From RBG-13-33-26 sp964430085 (GTDB lineage: Archaea; Nanobdellota; Nanobdellia; Pacearchaeales; GW2011-AR1), in assembly GCA_964430085.1 (NCBI GenBank), contig CAYSES010000001.1:1-50288 (forward strand): 50,288 nt of DNA, given 5' to 3'. Position 1 is the first letter of the stretch, and every line of letters begins with the position of its first letter. Positions 8,543-14,661 of the stretch are shown here, piece by piece. The position numbers were made by a program, and so were the translations under genes. The notes under the pieces are model-generated. The model searched no databases, was not told where the DNA came from, and worked only from the letters and a program-made list of their open reading frames with translations.

Positions 8543-8607
8543 TGCCTCATTTTCTTAATATTAATTTAAACATCAAGTAGATTAAATTAATATTCGTTTA
8601 TGAGGCA
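8543..8607. repeat. Long imperfect inverted repeat upstream of ftsZ
   Basis: Two arms (8543-8569 and 8582-8607) begin and end with TGCCTCAT / ATGAGGCA and share TTAAATTAATATT on the inner side. Only a short inner patch (about 5 bases) does not match. The loop is about 12 bases. As RNA this would be a long hairpin of about 21 pairs; as DNA it could be a cruciform, a binding site or a miniature element end. It lies about 120 bases upstream of the ftsZ start, outside the likely ftsZ transcript. Confidence 0.7.
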
Positions 8608-8638
8608 CTCTTTCTTTACAATAAATGGAAATTTGCGA

Positions 8639-8650
8639 AATATTTAAACA
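8639..8650 (+). promoter_or_regulatory. Candidate ftsZ TATA box
   Basis: AATATTTAAACA is the best archaeal TATA-like sequence before ftsZ. It is framed by the inverted repeat CGAAAT (8636-8641) / ATTTCG (8650-8655), so a regulator could bind across it. A start of transcription about 25 bases on would give a leader of about 50 bases containing the hairpin and Shine-Dalgarno described below. Confidence 0.45.
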
Positions 8651-8675
8651 TTTCGTTATAGGGTATATTTCCAAA

Positions 8676-8694
8676 AACTCTGCATAACAGAGTT
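8676..8694 (+). promoter_or_regulatory. Leader hairpin before ftsZ
   Basis: AACTCTG-CATAA-CAGAGTT is a perfect 7-base-pair stem with a 5-base loop. It ends 14 bases before the Shine-Dalgarno of ftsZ. In the expected transcript it sits in the 5' untranslated region and could affect stability or ribosome access. Confidence 0.5.
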
Positions 8695-8708
8695 GTGATA
8701 GAGATAAA

Positions 8709-8715
8709 AAGGAGG
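8709..8715 (+). promoter_or_regulatory. Strong Shine-Dalgarno AAGGAGG of ftsZ
   Basis: AAGGAGG ends 9 bases before the ATG at 8725. This fixes the ftsZ start there rather than at the in-frame GTG 30 bases upstream, since the site would otherwise lie inside the coding region. Confidence 0.85.
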
Positions 8716-8724
8716 ATAATAGAT

Positions 8725-9807
8725 ATGGTATTAGATTTTGCAAAAGAAGCGATTGAAAACGCAGGGACTCACAGCATAAACTTTGATGAATTAAGAGCTG
8801 GAAAAGCGAATATTAAAGTTGTTGGTGTTGGGGGTTGTGGTTGTAATATGGTAACTTGGCTTTTTAATAAAGGGATAAATGGAGCGACTGTTTATTCAAC
8901 AAATACAGATGCTCTTCACCTTAGCGTTTCTAAATCTGATGAGAAAATTCTTATTGGTAAGGAATTAACTAGAGGTTTAGGATGTGGTGGAGTCCCCGCA
9001 AAAGGAAGAGAGGCTGCAAAAGAAGCATTGGCTGAACTTAAAAAAGCTGTAGGTAATGCTGATATGGTTTTTGTTCTTTCAGGAATGGGCGGCGGAACTG
9101 GAAGTGGAGCTGCACCAGTTGTTGCACAGATTGCTAAGGAAACAGGGGCAGTTGTTATTGGTGTTGTTACAATGCCTTTTGAATCAGAAAGAGCGAGAAT
9201 TGACAAGGCAGAATTTGCTTTGCAGGAACTTAGAGAAGTTACAGATACTTGTATTGTTCTTGATAACAACAGACTTGTTGATATTGCAGGACAATTGCCT
9301 ATTGAACAAGCATTTGCTGTTGCGAATGAGCTTGTAAGTACAATGGTTAAGGGTATCGTAGAAACAATTACACTTCCTAGTTTGATCAATCTAGACTATG
9401 CAGATGTTTCAGCAATAATGAAAGATGGTGGTGTTGCTGTTATAGGAATCGGAGAAGCAGACACACAAAACAAAGTTATGGAAGCTGTCCAACAGGCCCT
9501 TACACATCCTCTACTTGACGTGGATTACAAAGGAGCTACTGGAGCTTTAATACATGTTACATGTGGTCCTGACTTGAAATTGGAAGAATTTGACTTAATT
9601 GGAAGAGTTGTTTCAGAAAACTTAAACCCCGAGGCAAATGTCATTATCGGAGCAAGAATTAGCAAGGAATTTACAGGTAAGGTCAGGGTTATAACAATAA
9701 TGACTGGTGTTAAATCTCCTTATGTCCTTGGACGAGACCATGAAGAACAAGCATCACATCCAGTTTCAAAAGAAATGTCTGATTTAGGGATTGAAGTTTG
9801 GAGATAA
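8725..9807 (+). CDS. ftsZ: Cell division protein FtsZ
   Basis: Tubulin-like GTPase forming the division ring. The 360-residue protein has the nucleotide-binding GVGGCGCNMV (about residues 31-40), NTDALHL (about 58-64), the tubulin signature GMGGGTGSGAAP (about 118-129, with Ser in the third-last glycine-loop position) and the synergy-loop region NLDYADVSAIM. A short tail ends in GIEVWR, possibly the docking peptide for partners such as SepF; that is inference. The ATG is chosen because AAGGAGG lies 9 bases upstream. It stands alone, with its own promoter region, leader hairpin and terminator-like hairpin. The MinD-like ATPase of the window is 17 kb away. Confidence 0.97.
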   Translation: MVLDFAKEAIENAGTHSINFDELRAGKANIKVVGVGGCGCNMVTWLFNKGINGATVYSTNTDALHLSVSKSDEKILIGKELTRGLGCGGVPAKGREAAKEALAELKKAVGNADMVFVLSGMGGGTGSGAAPVVAQIAKETGAVVIGVVTMPFESERARIDKAEFALQELREVTDTCIVLDNNRLVDIAGQLPIEQAFAVANELVSTMVKGIVETITLPSLINLDYADVSAIMKDGGVAVIGIGEADTQNKVMEAVQQALTHPLLDVDYKGATGALIHVTCGPDLKLEEFDLIGRVVSENLNPEANVIIGARISKEFTGKVRVITIMTGVKSPYVLGRDHEEQASHPVSKEMSDLGIEVWR

Positions 9808-9815
9808 ATTTTTTT

Positions 9816-9851
9816 AAGTTGGGATTTTTCCCAACTTTCTTTTCTTTTTTT
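9816..9851 (+). terminator. Hairpin plus T-tract terminator after ftsZ
   Basis: AAGTTGGGA-TTTT-TCCCAACTT is a perfect 9-base-pair stem with a 4-base loop, starting 8 bases after the ftsZ stop and followed by a run rich in T. It looks like a bacterial intrinsic terminator. Archaeal terminators usually rely on the T-tract, so the hairpin may instead protect the 3' end. Confidence 0.75.
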
Positions 9852-9863
9852 AGAAAAATTTTT

Positions 9864-9963
9864 NNNNNNNNNNNNNNNNNNNNNNNNNNNNNNNNNNNNN
9901 NNNNNNNNNNNNNNNNNNNNNNNNNNNNNNNNNNNNNNNNNNNNNNNNNNNNNNNNNNNNNNN
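9864..9963. other. Assembly gap (100 N)
   Basis: Exactly 100 undetermined bases, the usual scaffold placeholder. True size is unknown. It removes the 5' end of the Hsp20 gene and whatever lay between it and ftsZ. Confidence 0.99.
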
Positions 9964-10266
9964 AATATAAGAATCCCTGTAACAGAAATGGAGGAAAAAG
10001 AAAAAGAAATTATTGTTAATTATGAAATTCCTGGATTTGATAAAAAAGATATTAACATAGACATAACTGAAAATCAAATTGAGGTTTATGGAAAAAAAAG
10101 AAAAGAAGAAGGTCAAAAAAAGAATTATTCGAAATTTTATAAAATGATGTCTTTGCCTTCAGAAATAACTCGTGAAGGAGTAAAGGCAAGTTATAAAGAT
10201 GGCATTTTGAAGGTGATAATGCCTAAATCCGGAAAGAGCAATAAAACTAAAATTGATATTGAATGA
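9964..10266 (+). CDS. Hsp20/alpha-crystallin small heat-shock protein, 5' truncated
   Basis: ATP-independent holdase chaperone fragment. The frame is open from the first base after the gap: NIRIPVTEMEEKEKEIIV, then YEIPGFDKKDI, the start of an alpha-crystallin domain, and a later DGILKVIMPK matching the conserved GxLxixlPK end. The Met at 9988 lies inside the domain, so the true start is in the gap. The C-terminus is Lys-rich, with no clear I-x-I tail. About 30-50 N-terminal residues are probably missing. Confidence 0.9.
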   Translation, partial: NIRIPVTEMEEKEKEIIVNYEIPGFDKKDINIDITENQIEVYGKKRKEEGQKKNYSKFYKMMSLPSEITREGVKASYKDGILKVIMPKSGKSNKTKIDIE

Positions 10267-10268
10267 TT

Positions 10269-10823
10269 TTATCCTTCAACAGTTTTTGGTTTTTTCATTT
10301 TCTTATTTTTATAAGAGTTGAAGTATAATATTCTGTCTAGATCTATTTTTAATCGTTTTTTTTCTTTTTTATATTCATAACCGATAGGGAATATCGCTTC
10401 TATATCTATGTCATTAGGAATATTCAATTCTCTCTTAATTTGTTCATCTATGAAGTATCCTATCCAACAGGTTGATAACCCTACTTCTTCTATCTTTAAA
10501 AGAAAATTTTCAATTGCTGCCCCAGCTTGTTGTCTGCAAAAAATTTTACCTCTTTTTCCGTATGCATTTGCTGATCTTGAAGTATTAGAACAGACTACCA
10601 CAACATATTTTACTTGAGCAATAAAAGGTTGTTGAGATGCTTCTGAAATCTTTTTTATTTTTTCTTCATCGCTAACAATAATAAATTTAGGAGTATAATT
10701 ATTTCCAGCCATAGGGGCATATCTTGCAGAATCAATACATTCAATAATCTGTCTCCAATTTGGTTTTTTATCATTAAATTTTCTAACGGAATGTCTTTCT
10801 TTGATAGCTCTATCTAAGTTCAT
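10269..10823 (-). CDS. Nitroreductase-family flavoprotein
   Basis: A 184-residue FMN-dependent nitroreductase-like oxidoreductase. The N-terminal AIKERHSVRKFNDKK is the classic FMN-phosphate-binding start, followed by ARYAPMAGNNYTPKFIIV (about residues 33-50), a middle QQAGAAIENFLLKIEEVGLSTCWIG (about 98-122) and an FPIGYEY segment. Substrate is unknown; family members reduce nitro compounds, quinones or flavins. It is convergent with the Hsp20 gene, only 2 bases away. A TATA-like ATATATAA lies just upstream of the ATG. Confidence 0.93.
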   Translation of the reverse strand: MNLDRAIKERHSVRKFNDKKPNWRQIIECIDSARYAPMAGNNYTPKFIIVSDEEKIKKISEASQQPFIAQVKYVVVVCSNTSRSANAYGKRGKIFCRQQAGAAIENFLLKIEEVGLSTCWIGYFIDEQIKRELNIPNDIDIEAIFPIGYEYKKEKKRLKIDLDRILYFNSYKNKKMKKPKTVEG

Positions 10824-10902
10824 TATTATATATGGATAATTAATTATTAAAATGTTTTGGGGAACGTCTCGGAGAGGACTCGAACCTCTGACATCGTGGT
10901 TA

Positions 10903-11358
10903 CAACCTTCTCTAATTACTTAGAGGGTAGGACTATACCATTACCATAGCTAATTAGCTTTAGGTAGCGAGTGTCTAGTCTCTGCACCTTCCCTTCTTTG
11001 GGCTTGGCTCAGGATTGCCCGCGCCTTTACGTTTGGGTTTCCCTGAATTTACTCGCTTTTCATTCCCAAGTTTCCTTGAGAAGCTGCTAACTTTAGTTCA
11101 ACATGGACCCACATGACAACTTGCACAGAGTAAATCATTTTTTTATTTTCTTTTTCACACGTTGCCAATCTCTACAATGCCCTTTTCTTGAAACATTGAA
11201 TTCTTTTTCTGAAGGATCTCTGTGATGGAATTCAAGGACTTCGGGATATTTATTATATCCGCACCGAAAACATTTTCCTCCAAGCTTTTCAATTGCTCTA
11301 AGACGGATTTTCTCCTATCTTTGTAAGCCCTTTTATCTTTATTCGTTGAACTTGTCTC
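10903..11358 (-). ncRNA. Group I self-splicing intron (IC3-like) in tRNA-Asn
   Basis: The 456-nt intron follows a U and ends in G, as group I introns do. The internal guide GCAGCT (11087-11082) pairs with exon GGCTGT, with a U-G pair at the splice site (P1). GTTA (11091-11088) pairs with 3'-exon TAAC (P10). Also seen: P2 CTCAAG-GAAA-CTTGGG (11080-11065), P3 GCGAGT/ACTCGC (11056-11051 with 10972-10967), P4 TCAGG/CCTGA, Q-like AATCCTGAGCCAAGCC (11016-11001), R-like AAGGTGCAGAGACTAGAC, P7 GACTA/TAGTC (10980-10976 with 10935-10931) and P9 CTCTAA-GTAA-TTAGAG. The core resembles cyanobacterial tRNA-Leu introns. A 267-nt P1 loop holds an HNH gene remnant. Confidence 0.95.
11098..11340 (-). pseudogene. 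Decayed HNH homing endonuclease in the intron P1 loop
   Basis: Three reading frames together spell an HNH endonuclease. Frame one gives KDKRAYKDRRKSVL. From 11299 another frame gives RAIEKLGGKCFRCGYN, then PEVLEFHHRDPSEKEFNV and RDWQRVKKKIKK, ending at TGA after a run of seven A. A third frame continues DLLCASCHVGPC and stops. CxxC, HH and LCASCH are the zinc and catalytic motifs of HNH proteins of the GKCxxCG...FHHRDP type. Removing one A from the run would rejoin frames two and three; one added base would rejoin one and two. The last catalytic His is lost. No intact start is visible. Homopolymer sequencing error is possible but would need several events. Confidence 0.85.
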
Positions 11359-11433
11359 ACAGCCACGCGCTCTACCAACTGAGCTACCGAGACGTGATAT
11401 TTTTAGAAAAAGATGATATTTAAAAGTTTGTTT

Positions 11434-11814
11434 TTATTTTACGAGATTTGCTCCTTCATCATATCCGTCTTTCGCTATTTGCCATCTCAATGAAAATTCT
11501 GGGAAATTTTCTTTTTGATATTTTATTATTTTTGGAATTACTTCTGGAGAATTTATCCCTGCCCAAGCTCCATCCCCTAATAGCGCATAAAATCCTTTTT
11601 CTTTTCTTGTTATTGTTGCAAGGTCATTTTCAGGGAAATATTTTTCAAATTTATCATTGACTTTTTGCATAAAAAGTTTTAATTGTACATTTAGTTTTTT
11701 TATGTTATATTGTCTTGAATTACAGACATCAAAAAGAAGAAGGCAATTTCCTTGCTTAGATATAAGCTCTTCGGATTTTTTAACACATTCTTCAATTGTT
11801 AAGCCTCTTTTCAT
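11434..11814 (-). CDS. Hypothetical protein
   Basis: A 126-residue soluble protein. The early strand NCLLLFDVCNSRQY and the later FYALLGDGAWAGINS resemble the layout of small cyclase-like or SatD-like alpha/beta proteins (DxxxSR, then a GD turn), but this is only suggestive. No signal or membrane segment. Its ATG overlaps the stop of the KH-domain gene (ATGA), so the two are translationally coupled, and it lies just upstream of the tRNA-Asn gene on the same strand. Confidence 0.6.
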   Translation of the reverse strand: MKRGLTIEECVKKSEELISKQGNCLLLFDVCNSRQYNIKKLNVQLKLFMQKVNDKFEKYFPENDLATITRKEKGFYALLGDGAWAGINSPEVIPKIIKYQKENFPEFSLRWQIAKDGYDEGANLVK

Positions 11815-12320
11815 TTTTTCTTTTTCTTTAATCCTAAATCCAATACTGGTTGGACATGATGTTTTTCAAGATAACTATAAACGTTTGCTTGTTTTGCTCC
11901 CCTTATTATAGAGATAACTGCATCCTGCGCATTTTTTATATACTCTGGAGCGCCAACAATCCCTACTTCATTATCTTTCAACTCGAAATTACACTCTGTT
12001 AATTGATTCAATGTTTTTAGAGTTTTTCCTCCTTTCCCAATTATTCTTGCTCTTATTGTTTCAAAATCCTTTCTTCTAGTGTAATCTTTTATATTAAGGA
12101 TCTCAAAAAGAAAATCTTCTTTTTTTATTAACAATGCTATTGGTACGGGGAATCCAAAGTTTATTGCATCAATTACTTTTTCTGCAATGTACTCATCTTC
12201 TGGATTTCCATCTATGATTATTTCTTTTCCATTAATGGTTATTTTTATCTTAAGAATTTTTTCAAGTTTTTTTTGATTTTTGATTACTTTGGTAGTATCT
12301 TCAGAAAAGATTGTTTTCAT
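11811..12320 (-). CDS. KH-domain ribosome-assembly protein, Dim2/Pno1-like
   Basis: A 169-residue archaeal double-KH protein of the Dim2/Pno1/Krr1 type. In eukaryotes Pno1 binds the 3' end of small-subunit rRNA and helps Nob1 and Dim1. The first KH-like domain is degenerate. The second carries the GxxG loop RIIGKGGKTLKTL (about residues 89-101), then GAPEYIKNAQDAVISIIRGA and the typical YLEK end. A Lys-rich tail follows. It is coupled to the downstream hypothetical and lies 39 bases downstream of aif1A, which fits a translation-related operon. Confidence 0.88.
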   Translation of the reverse strand: MKTIFSEDTTKVIKNQKKLEKILKIKITINGKEIIIDGNPEDEYIAEKVIDAINFGFPVPIALLIKKEDFLFEILNIKDYTRRKDFETIRARIIGKGGKTLKTLNQLTECNFELKDNEVGIVGAPEYIKNAQDAVISIIRGAKQANVYSYLEKHHVQPVLDLGLKKKKK

Positions 12321-12359
12321 TTTATTATATTAAGATATGATATTTTAAGAATTTTGTTA

Positions 12360-12695
12360 TTAAAATTCACTTTTTTCAGTTTTAAGGTAGCCCTTTCTTT
12401 TTAGCCATTCTACTTGATTTGGTTTGTATTTAAGAATTACATCCCCCTTTTCTTTATCTAACTCCCATGGTTGTATTATTACAACATCTCCTGGGCGAAG
12501 CCATAATTTTCTTTTTAATCTTCCGGGAACTCTACAATTCCTAATTTTTCCATCGGTGCAATTAACCATCATCTTATTCCCCCCAAGTCTTTGTTCTATT
12601 ACCCCGATTACTTCCTCTCCTTTTGGTAATGGGGCTCGCGTTACTTGTTGTTCTTGTTCGTTATCTCCATTTCTGTTAATATCTTTGAATCCCAT
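12360..12695 (-). CDS. eif1A: Translation initiation factor aIF1A
   Basis: An 111-residue S1-like OB-fold factor that binds the A-site region of the small subunit and helps start-codon selection. Visible motifs are PLPKGEEVIGVIEQRLGG, VNCTDGKIRNCRVPGRLKRK, LRPGDVVIIQPWE and KGDVILKYKPNQVEWLKRKG, which match the whole family length. The short N-terminal extension is hydrophilic. A TATA-like AT-rich stretch lies upstream (12700-12730). It probably heads the operon with the KH protein. Confidence 0.96.
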   Translation of the reverse strand: MGFKDINRNGDNEQEQQVTRAPLPKGEEVIGVIEQRLGGNKMMVNCTDGKIRNCRVPGRLKRKLWLRPGDVVIIQPWELDKEKGDVILKYKPNQVEWLKRKGYLKTEKSEF

Positions 12696-12731
12696 GTTTT
12701 ATTAAAATTGATATTTTGTTTATAAATATTC

Positions 12732-13028
12732 TCAAAGTAGGACAAGTGCAAAAGGAATGCTTTGAATTTCCTTTATCCCATCTTTATTGATTATGCCAGC
12801 TTTTAAGGCCGCATTTATAGACTCTTTTCCTACAATATTGAATGTAGCATCTTCTTTTTCCATTTTTCTTATTATATCTATGGTCTCTTTTTCATTGAGA
12901 TCTTTGCCAGTAAAGAAATTTTCTTTTATATCTAATTGAAATTTGTTATCTTCAAATTTCTTTCCAACTAAATTTTTATCACAAATAACAACAATATCCC
13001 TGTGTGATTTTATTATTCTGACTATCAT
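12732..13028 (-). CDS. DUF424 family protein
   Basis: A 98-residue archaeal protein of the DUF424 family. The pattern VVICDKNLVGKKFED, then an acidic FTGKDLNEKET helix and NIVGKESINAALKAGII (about residues 64-80) fits the family. Function is unknown; DUF424 is often found near translation initiation factor genes, as here between aIF1A and aIF2-beta. The gene starts directly after a poly-A tract with no Shine-Dalgarno. Confidence 0.8.
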   Translation of the reverse strand: MIVRIIKSHRDIVVICDKNLVGKKFEDNKFQLDIKENFFTGKDLNEKETIDIIRKMEKEDATFNIVGKESINAALKAGIINKDGIKEIQSIPFALVLL

Positions 13029-13081
13029 AAAAAAAGAAAAAGAAGGAGATTAATAAATTTATTGGCAAAAAATTAAGAAAT

Positions 13082-13225
13082 TTACTTTTTCCCCATTCGG
13101 CAGACAGTAGTCCCACATTTTGGACATTTGCCTTTCATCATTGCAGTTCCTCTTTTGGTCTTAGTTTCTTTGCCGTCTTTCATTTCCACACTCTCTTTGC
13201 ATTTAACACAATAAGCTTGTACCAT
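13082..13225 (-). CDS. Small zinc-ribbon protein, DUF5679-like
   Basis: A 47-residue protein: MVQAYCVKCKES near the start, a Lys/Thr-rich middle, and CPKCGTTVCRMGKK at the end. Two CxxC pairs form one zinc ribbon. A Shine-Dalgarno GGAGG (plus-strand cctcc at 13231-13235) precedes the ATG by 5 bases, which supports translation. Similar tiny proteins annotated DUF5679 are common in archaea; function unknown. It lies between DUF424 and aIF2-beta on the same strand. Confidence 0.85.
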   Translation of the reverse strand: MVQAYCVKCKESVEMKDGKETKTKRGTAMMKGKCPKCGTTVCRMGKK

Positions 13226-13318
13226 TTTTTCCTCCATTTAATTCAACTCTTCGTTGTTAATTTTTCAAAGGAATCTTATTTTATAAAGATTTAGTTTTAA
13301 AATTTAGGTTAAATAAAT

Positions 13319-13729
13319 TTATATTTTGCTTCTTACTGAACGCTTTGATCCGCAAGCAAGACAATGGACAAAAGAGAATCTGTCTTCTTTAATTAATTCA
13401 GTATCAGGTTTTCCGCAATCTTTACACAAAACAAATTCTTTTACATATTGTTCTATTTTTTGATTTATTTTATTGCTGGGAACTCTCATATTCAAAACAA
13501 GTCTGTCTCCTTCCCTTTGTCCAGATACTGCGAGTTCTCTTAACATAAATTTCTGAAAATGTTCTGGTTTTCTTCTTATATAATCAGCAATTTGGTAGAA
13601 ATTTGTTAATATCGTTTTTTTTCCTTCAAAATGTCCTTCTATTTTTGGAATTTCAAATCGTTCTCCAGAAGTTTCTGGTTTCTTTACTTTACTATACGCT
13701 TCATTTAATAGTTGTTCATAGTTTTCCAT
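13319..13729 (-). CDS. eif2B: Translation initiation factor aIF2 subunit beta
   Basis: A 136-residue subunit of the aIF2 heterotrimer that delivers initiator tRNA. After a short N-terminal gamma-binding helix (YEQLLNEAY), the central domain has GKKTILTNFYQIADYIRRKPEHFQKFMLRELAVSG (split here only by reading), followed by a C-terminal zinc ribbon with CKDCG (about residue 103) and CLACGSKRSVR (about 122). Length is normal for archaea. No alpha or gamma subunit is in the window. Confidence 0.96.
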   Translation of the reverse strand: MENYEQLLNEAYSKVKKPETSGERFEIPKIEGHFEGKKTILTNFYQIADYIRRKPEHFQKFMLRELAVSGQREGDRLVLNMRVPSNKINQKIEQYVKEFVLCKDCGKPDTELIKEDRFSFVHCLACGSKRSVRSKI

Positions 13730-13826
13730 GAAAATTAGAAAGGAAATCGGTTTATAAGAGTTTTGAATTATTTACTTTTCAGTAATTCTATATGTTTATA
13801 ATATTTCTCTTTTGTTCAATTTTATT

Positions 13827-14234
13827 ATGGAAGAACATTCCTTTGACATTAATGATGTAATCAATCATTCTCTTAATCAAAAGGGAGAACTTTCTATTTC
13901 AAAGATGAAGGAATTGGAAGGAAAATTCGGAAGAAATGGAAGCCATAAATGTGATGTTCTTGAAGGTCCATGTTCTTGCGGAGCATGGCATCACACTGAG
14001 GAGATGTACGGTGAAACGGTTTATTTTAGGGAAGAGATGATTCCAATTTCAAAATTCACCAAAATAATGAATAAATATAAGCTCCATAATGATAAAGGAT
14101 TGATGTATTACGCTGATTCTGGTATTAAGATAATCTACGAAAAAGGAAAAATTCATTTTTCTGGTCAACGTAAATTTATTTTTGAATTTATTGATAATGT
14201 GGCTAAGGATTTAGAATTGATTATTAGAAGATAA
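13827..14234 (+). CDS. Hypothetical protein with a Cys/His cluster
   Basis: A 135-residue soluble protein. Residues near 42-60 hold HKCDVLEGPCSCGAWHHTEE, a possible metal site of three Cys and three His. The C-terminal half alternates strands and a helix (KIIYEKGKIHFSGQRKFIFEFID). The ATG is preferred to the in-frame TTG 15 bases upstream because a TATA-like TATGTTTATAATA lies about 30 bases before it. No family recognised. Divergent from aIF2-beta. Confidence 0.6.
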   Translation: MEEHSFDINDVINHSLNQKGELSISKMKELEGKFGRNGSHKCDVLEGPCSCGAWHHTEEMYGETVYFREEMIPISKFTKIMNKYKLHNDKGLMYYADSGIKIIYEKGKIHFSGQRKFIFEFIDNVAKDLELIIRR

Positions 14235-14264
14235 TTTTATATAACCATTCATGATAATTCTTTT

Positions 14265-14531
14265 ATGAAACATCCTACTAGAGTTGAAAAATATTTAGGC
14301 GATTCAAAAGAACTTGCTAGAGATGAGGGAAGGATGAGATATGATTTCTTAGCAACACATTATGGATATAAAGCAGATGATTTCATAAAACAAGCTGAAG
14401 CAGATAGAGAAAGGGGAAATATCCAATTGGCAAAACAACTCGAACTAATCGCCCAAGAGCTTTACAAAATTAAGTACAGATTGAAGAATACAATTTGGGA
14501 AAAAATTTGCAAGAAGCACATAAACCATTAA
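14265..14531 (+). CDS. Hypothetical helical protein
   Basis: An 88-residue charged, almost entirely helical protein with a possible tetratricopeptide-like pair (DDFIKQAEADRERGNIQLAKQLELIAQELYK). No Cys-rich or membrane region. It follows the previous gene by 30 bases, so it may be co-transcribed. Its 3' end overlaps a minus-strand frame (14470-14661), which makes one of the two boundaries uncertain. Confidence 0.5.
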   Translation: MKHPTRVEKYLGDSKELARDEGRMRYDFLATHYGYKADDFIKQAEADRERGNIQLAKQLELIAQELYKIKYRLKNTIWEKICKKHINH

Positions 14532-14661
14532 TTTTATTGTAAGAAGGTTTTGAAATTGAATTAAATCTTTCGGGCATGATTGGATATTCTTTTGGAGCAG
14601 AAATTGATGTTAAATCTCCATGGATTATTTCTGGCAATGTTTCTAATTCATTTGTTTTCAT
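14470..14661 (-). CDS. Putative small protein coupled to the RPA-like gene
   Basis: A 63-residue frame starting at MKTNELETLPE. Its ATG overlaps the stop of the RPA-like gene as ATGA, the spacing used by many true gene pairs here. The middle reads EYPIMPERFNSISKP and the end has CASC. It overlaps the convergent helical hypothetical by 62 bases, which weakens the case. No family recognised. Confidence 0.35.
   Translation of the reverse strand: MKTNELETLPEIIHGDLTSISAPKEYPIMPERFNSISKPSYNKINGLCASCKFFPKLYSSICT

Larger units (their letters stand above)
10865..11393 (-). tRNA. tRNA-Asn (GTT), interrupted by a group I intron
   Basis: Exons are 11393-11359 (35 nt) and 10902-10865 (38 nt). Joined, they give a 73-nt tRNA: acceptor GTCTCGG/CCGAGAC, D stem GCTC/GAGC, anticodon stem CGTGG/CCACG with loop CTGTTAA, T arm AGAGG-TTCGAGT-CCTCT and discriminator G73. 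The anticodon is GTT (Asn); G73 also fits Asn. The insertion lies between anticodon bases T35 and T36. No CCA is encoded. An upstream TTTTAAATATC (about 11413-11423) is a likely TATA box. Splice sites follow from the intron's P1 and P10 pairings. Confidence 0.93.

Noticed and set aside
8695..8724. GTG start giving ftsZ ten more residues
   Set aside because: A strong Shine-Dalgarno (8709-8715) lies inside this extension at the right spacing for the ATG at 8725, and the GTG abuts the leader hairpin.
8916..9389. Antisense 157-residue frame inside ftsZ
   Set aside because: Shadow of the strongly conserved ftsZ coding sequence; composition is that of a reverse-complement frame.
9798..10019. Frame running across the first assembly gap
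   Set aside because: Made only of undetermined bases plus flanks; not evidence of a gene.
10865..11393. Reading the tRNA as tRNA-His (GTG) with a standard 37/38 bulge-helix-bulge intron
   Set aside because: The loop bases after CTGT and before CCACG only give a proper 7-nt loop with TAA on the 3' side, making GTT. G73 fits Asn, not His, and the group I P1 and P10 pairings fix the splice sites.
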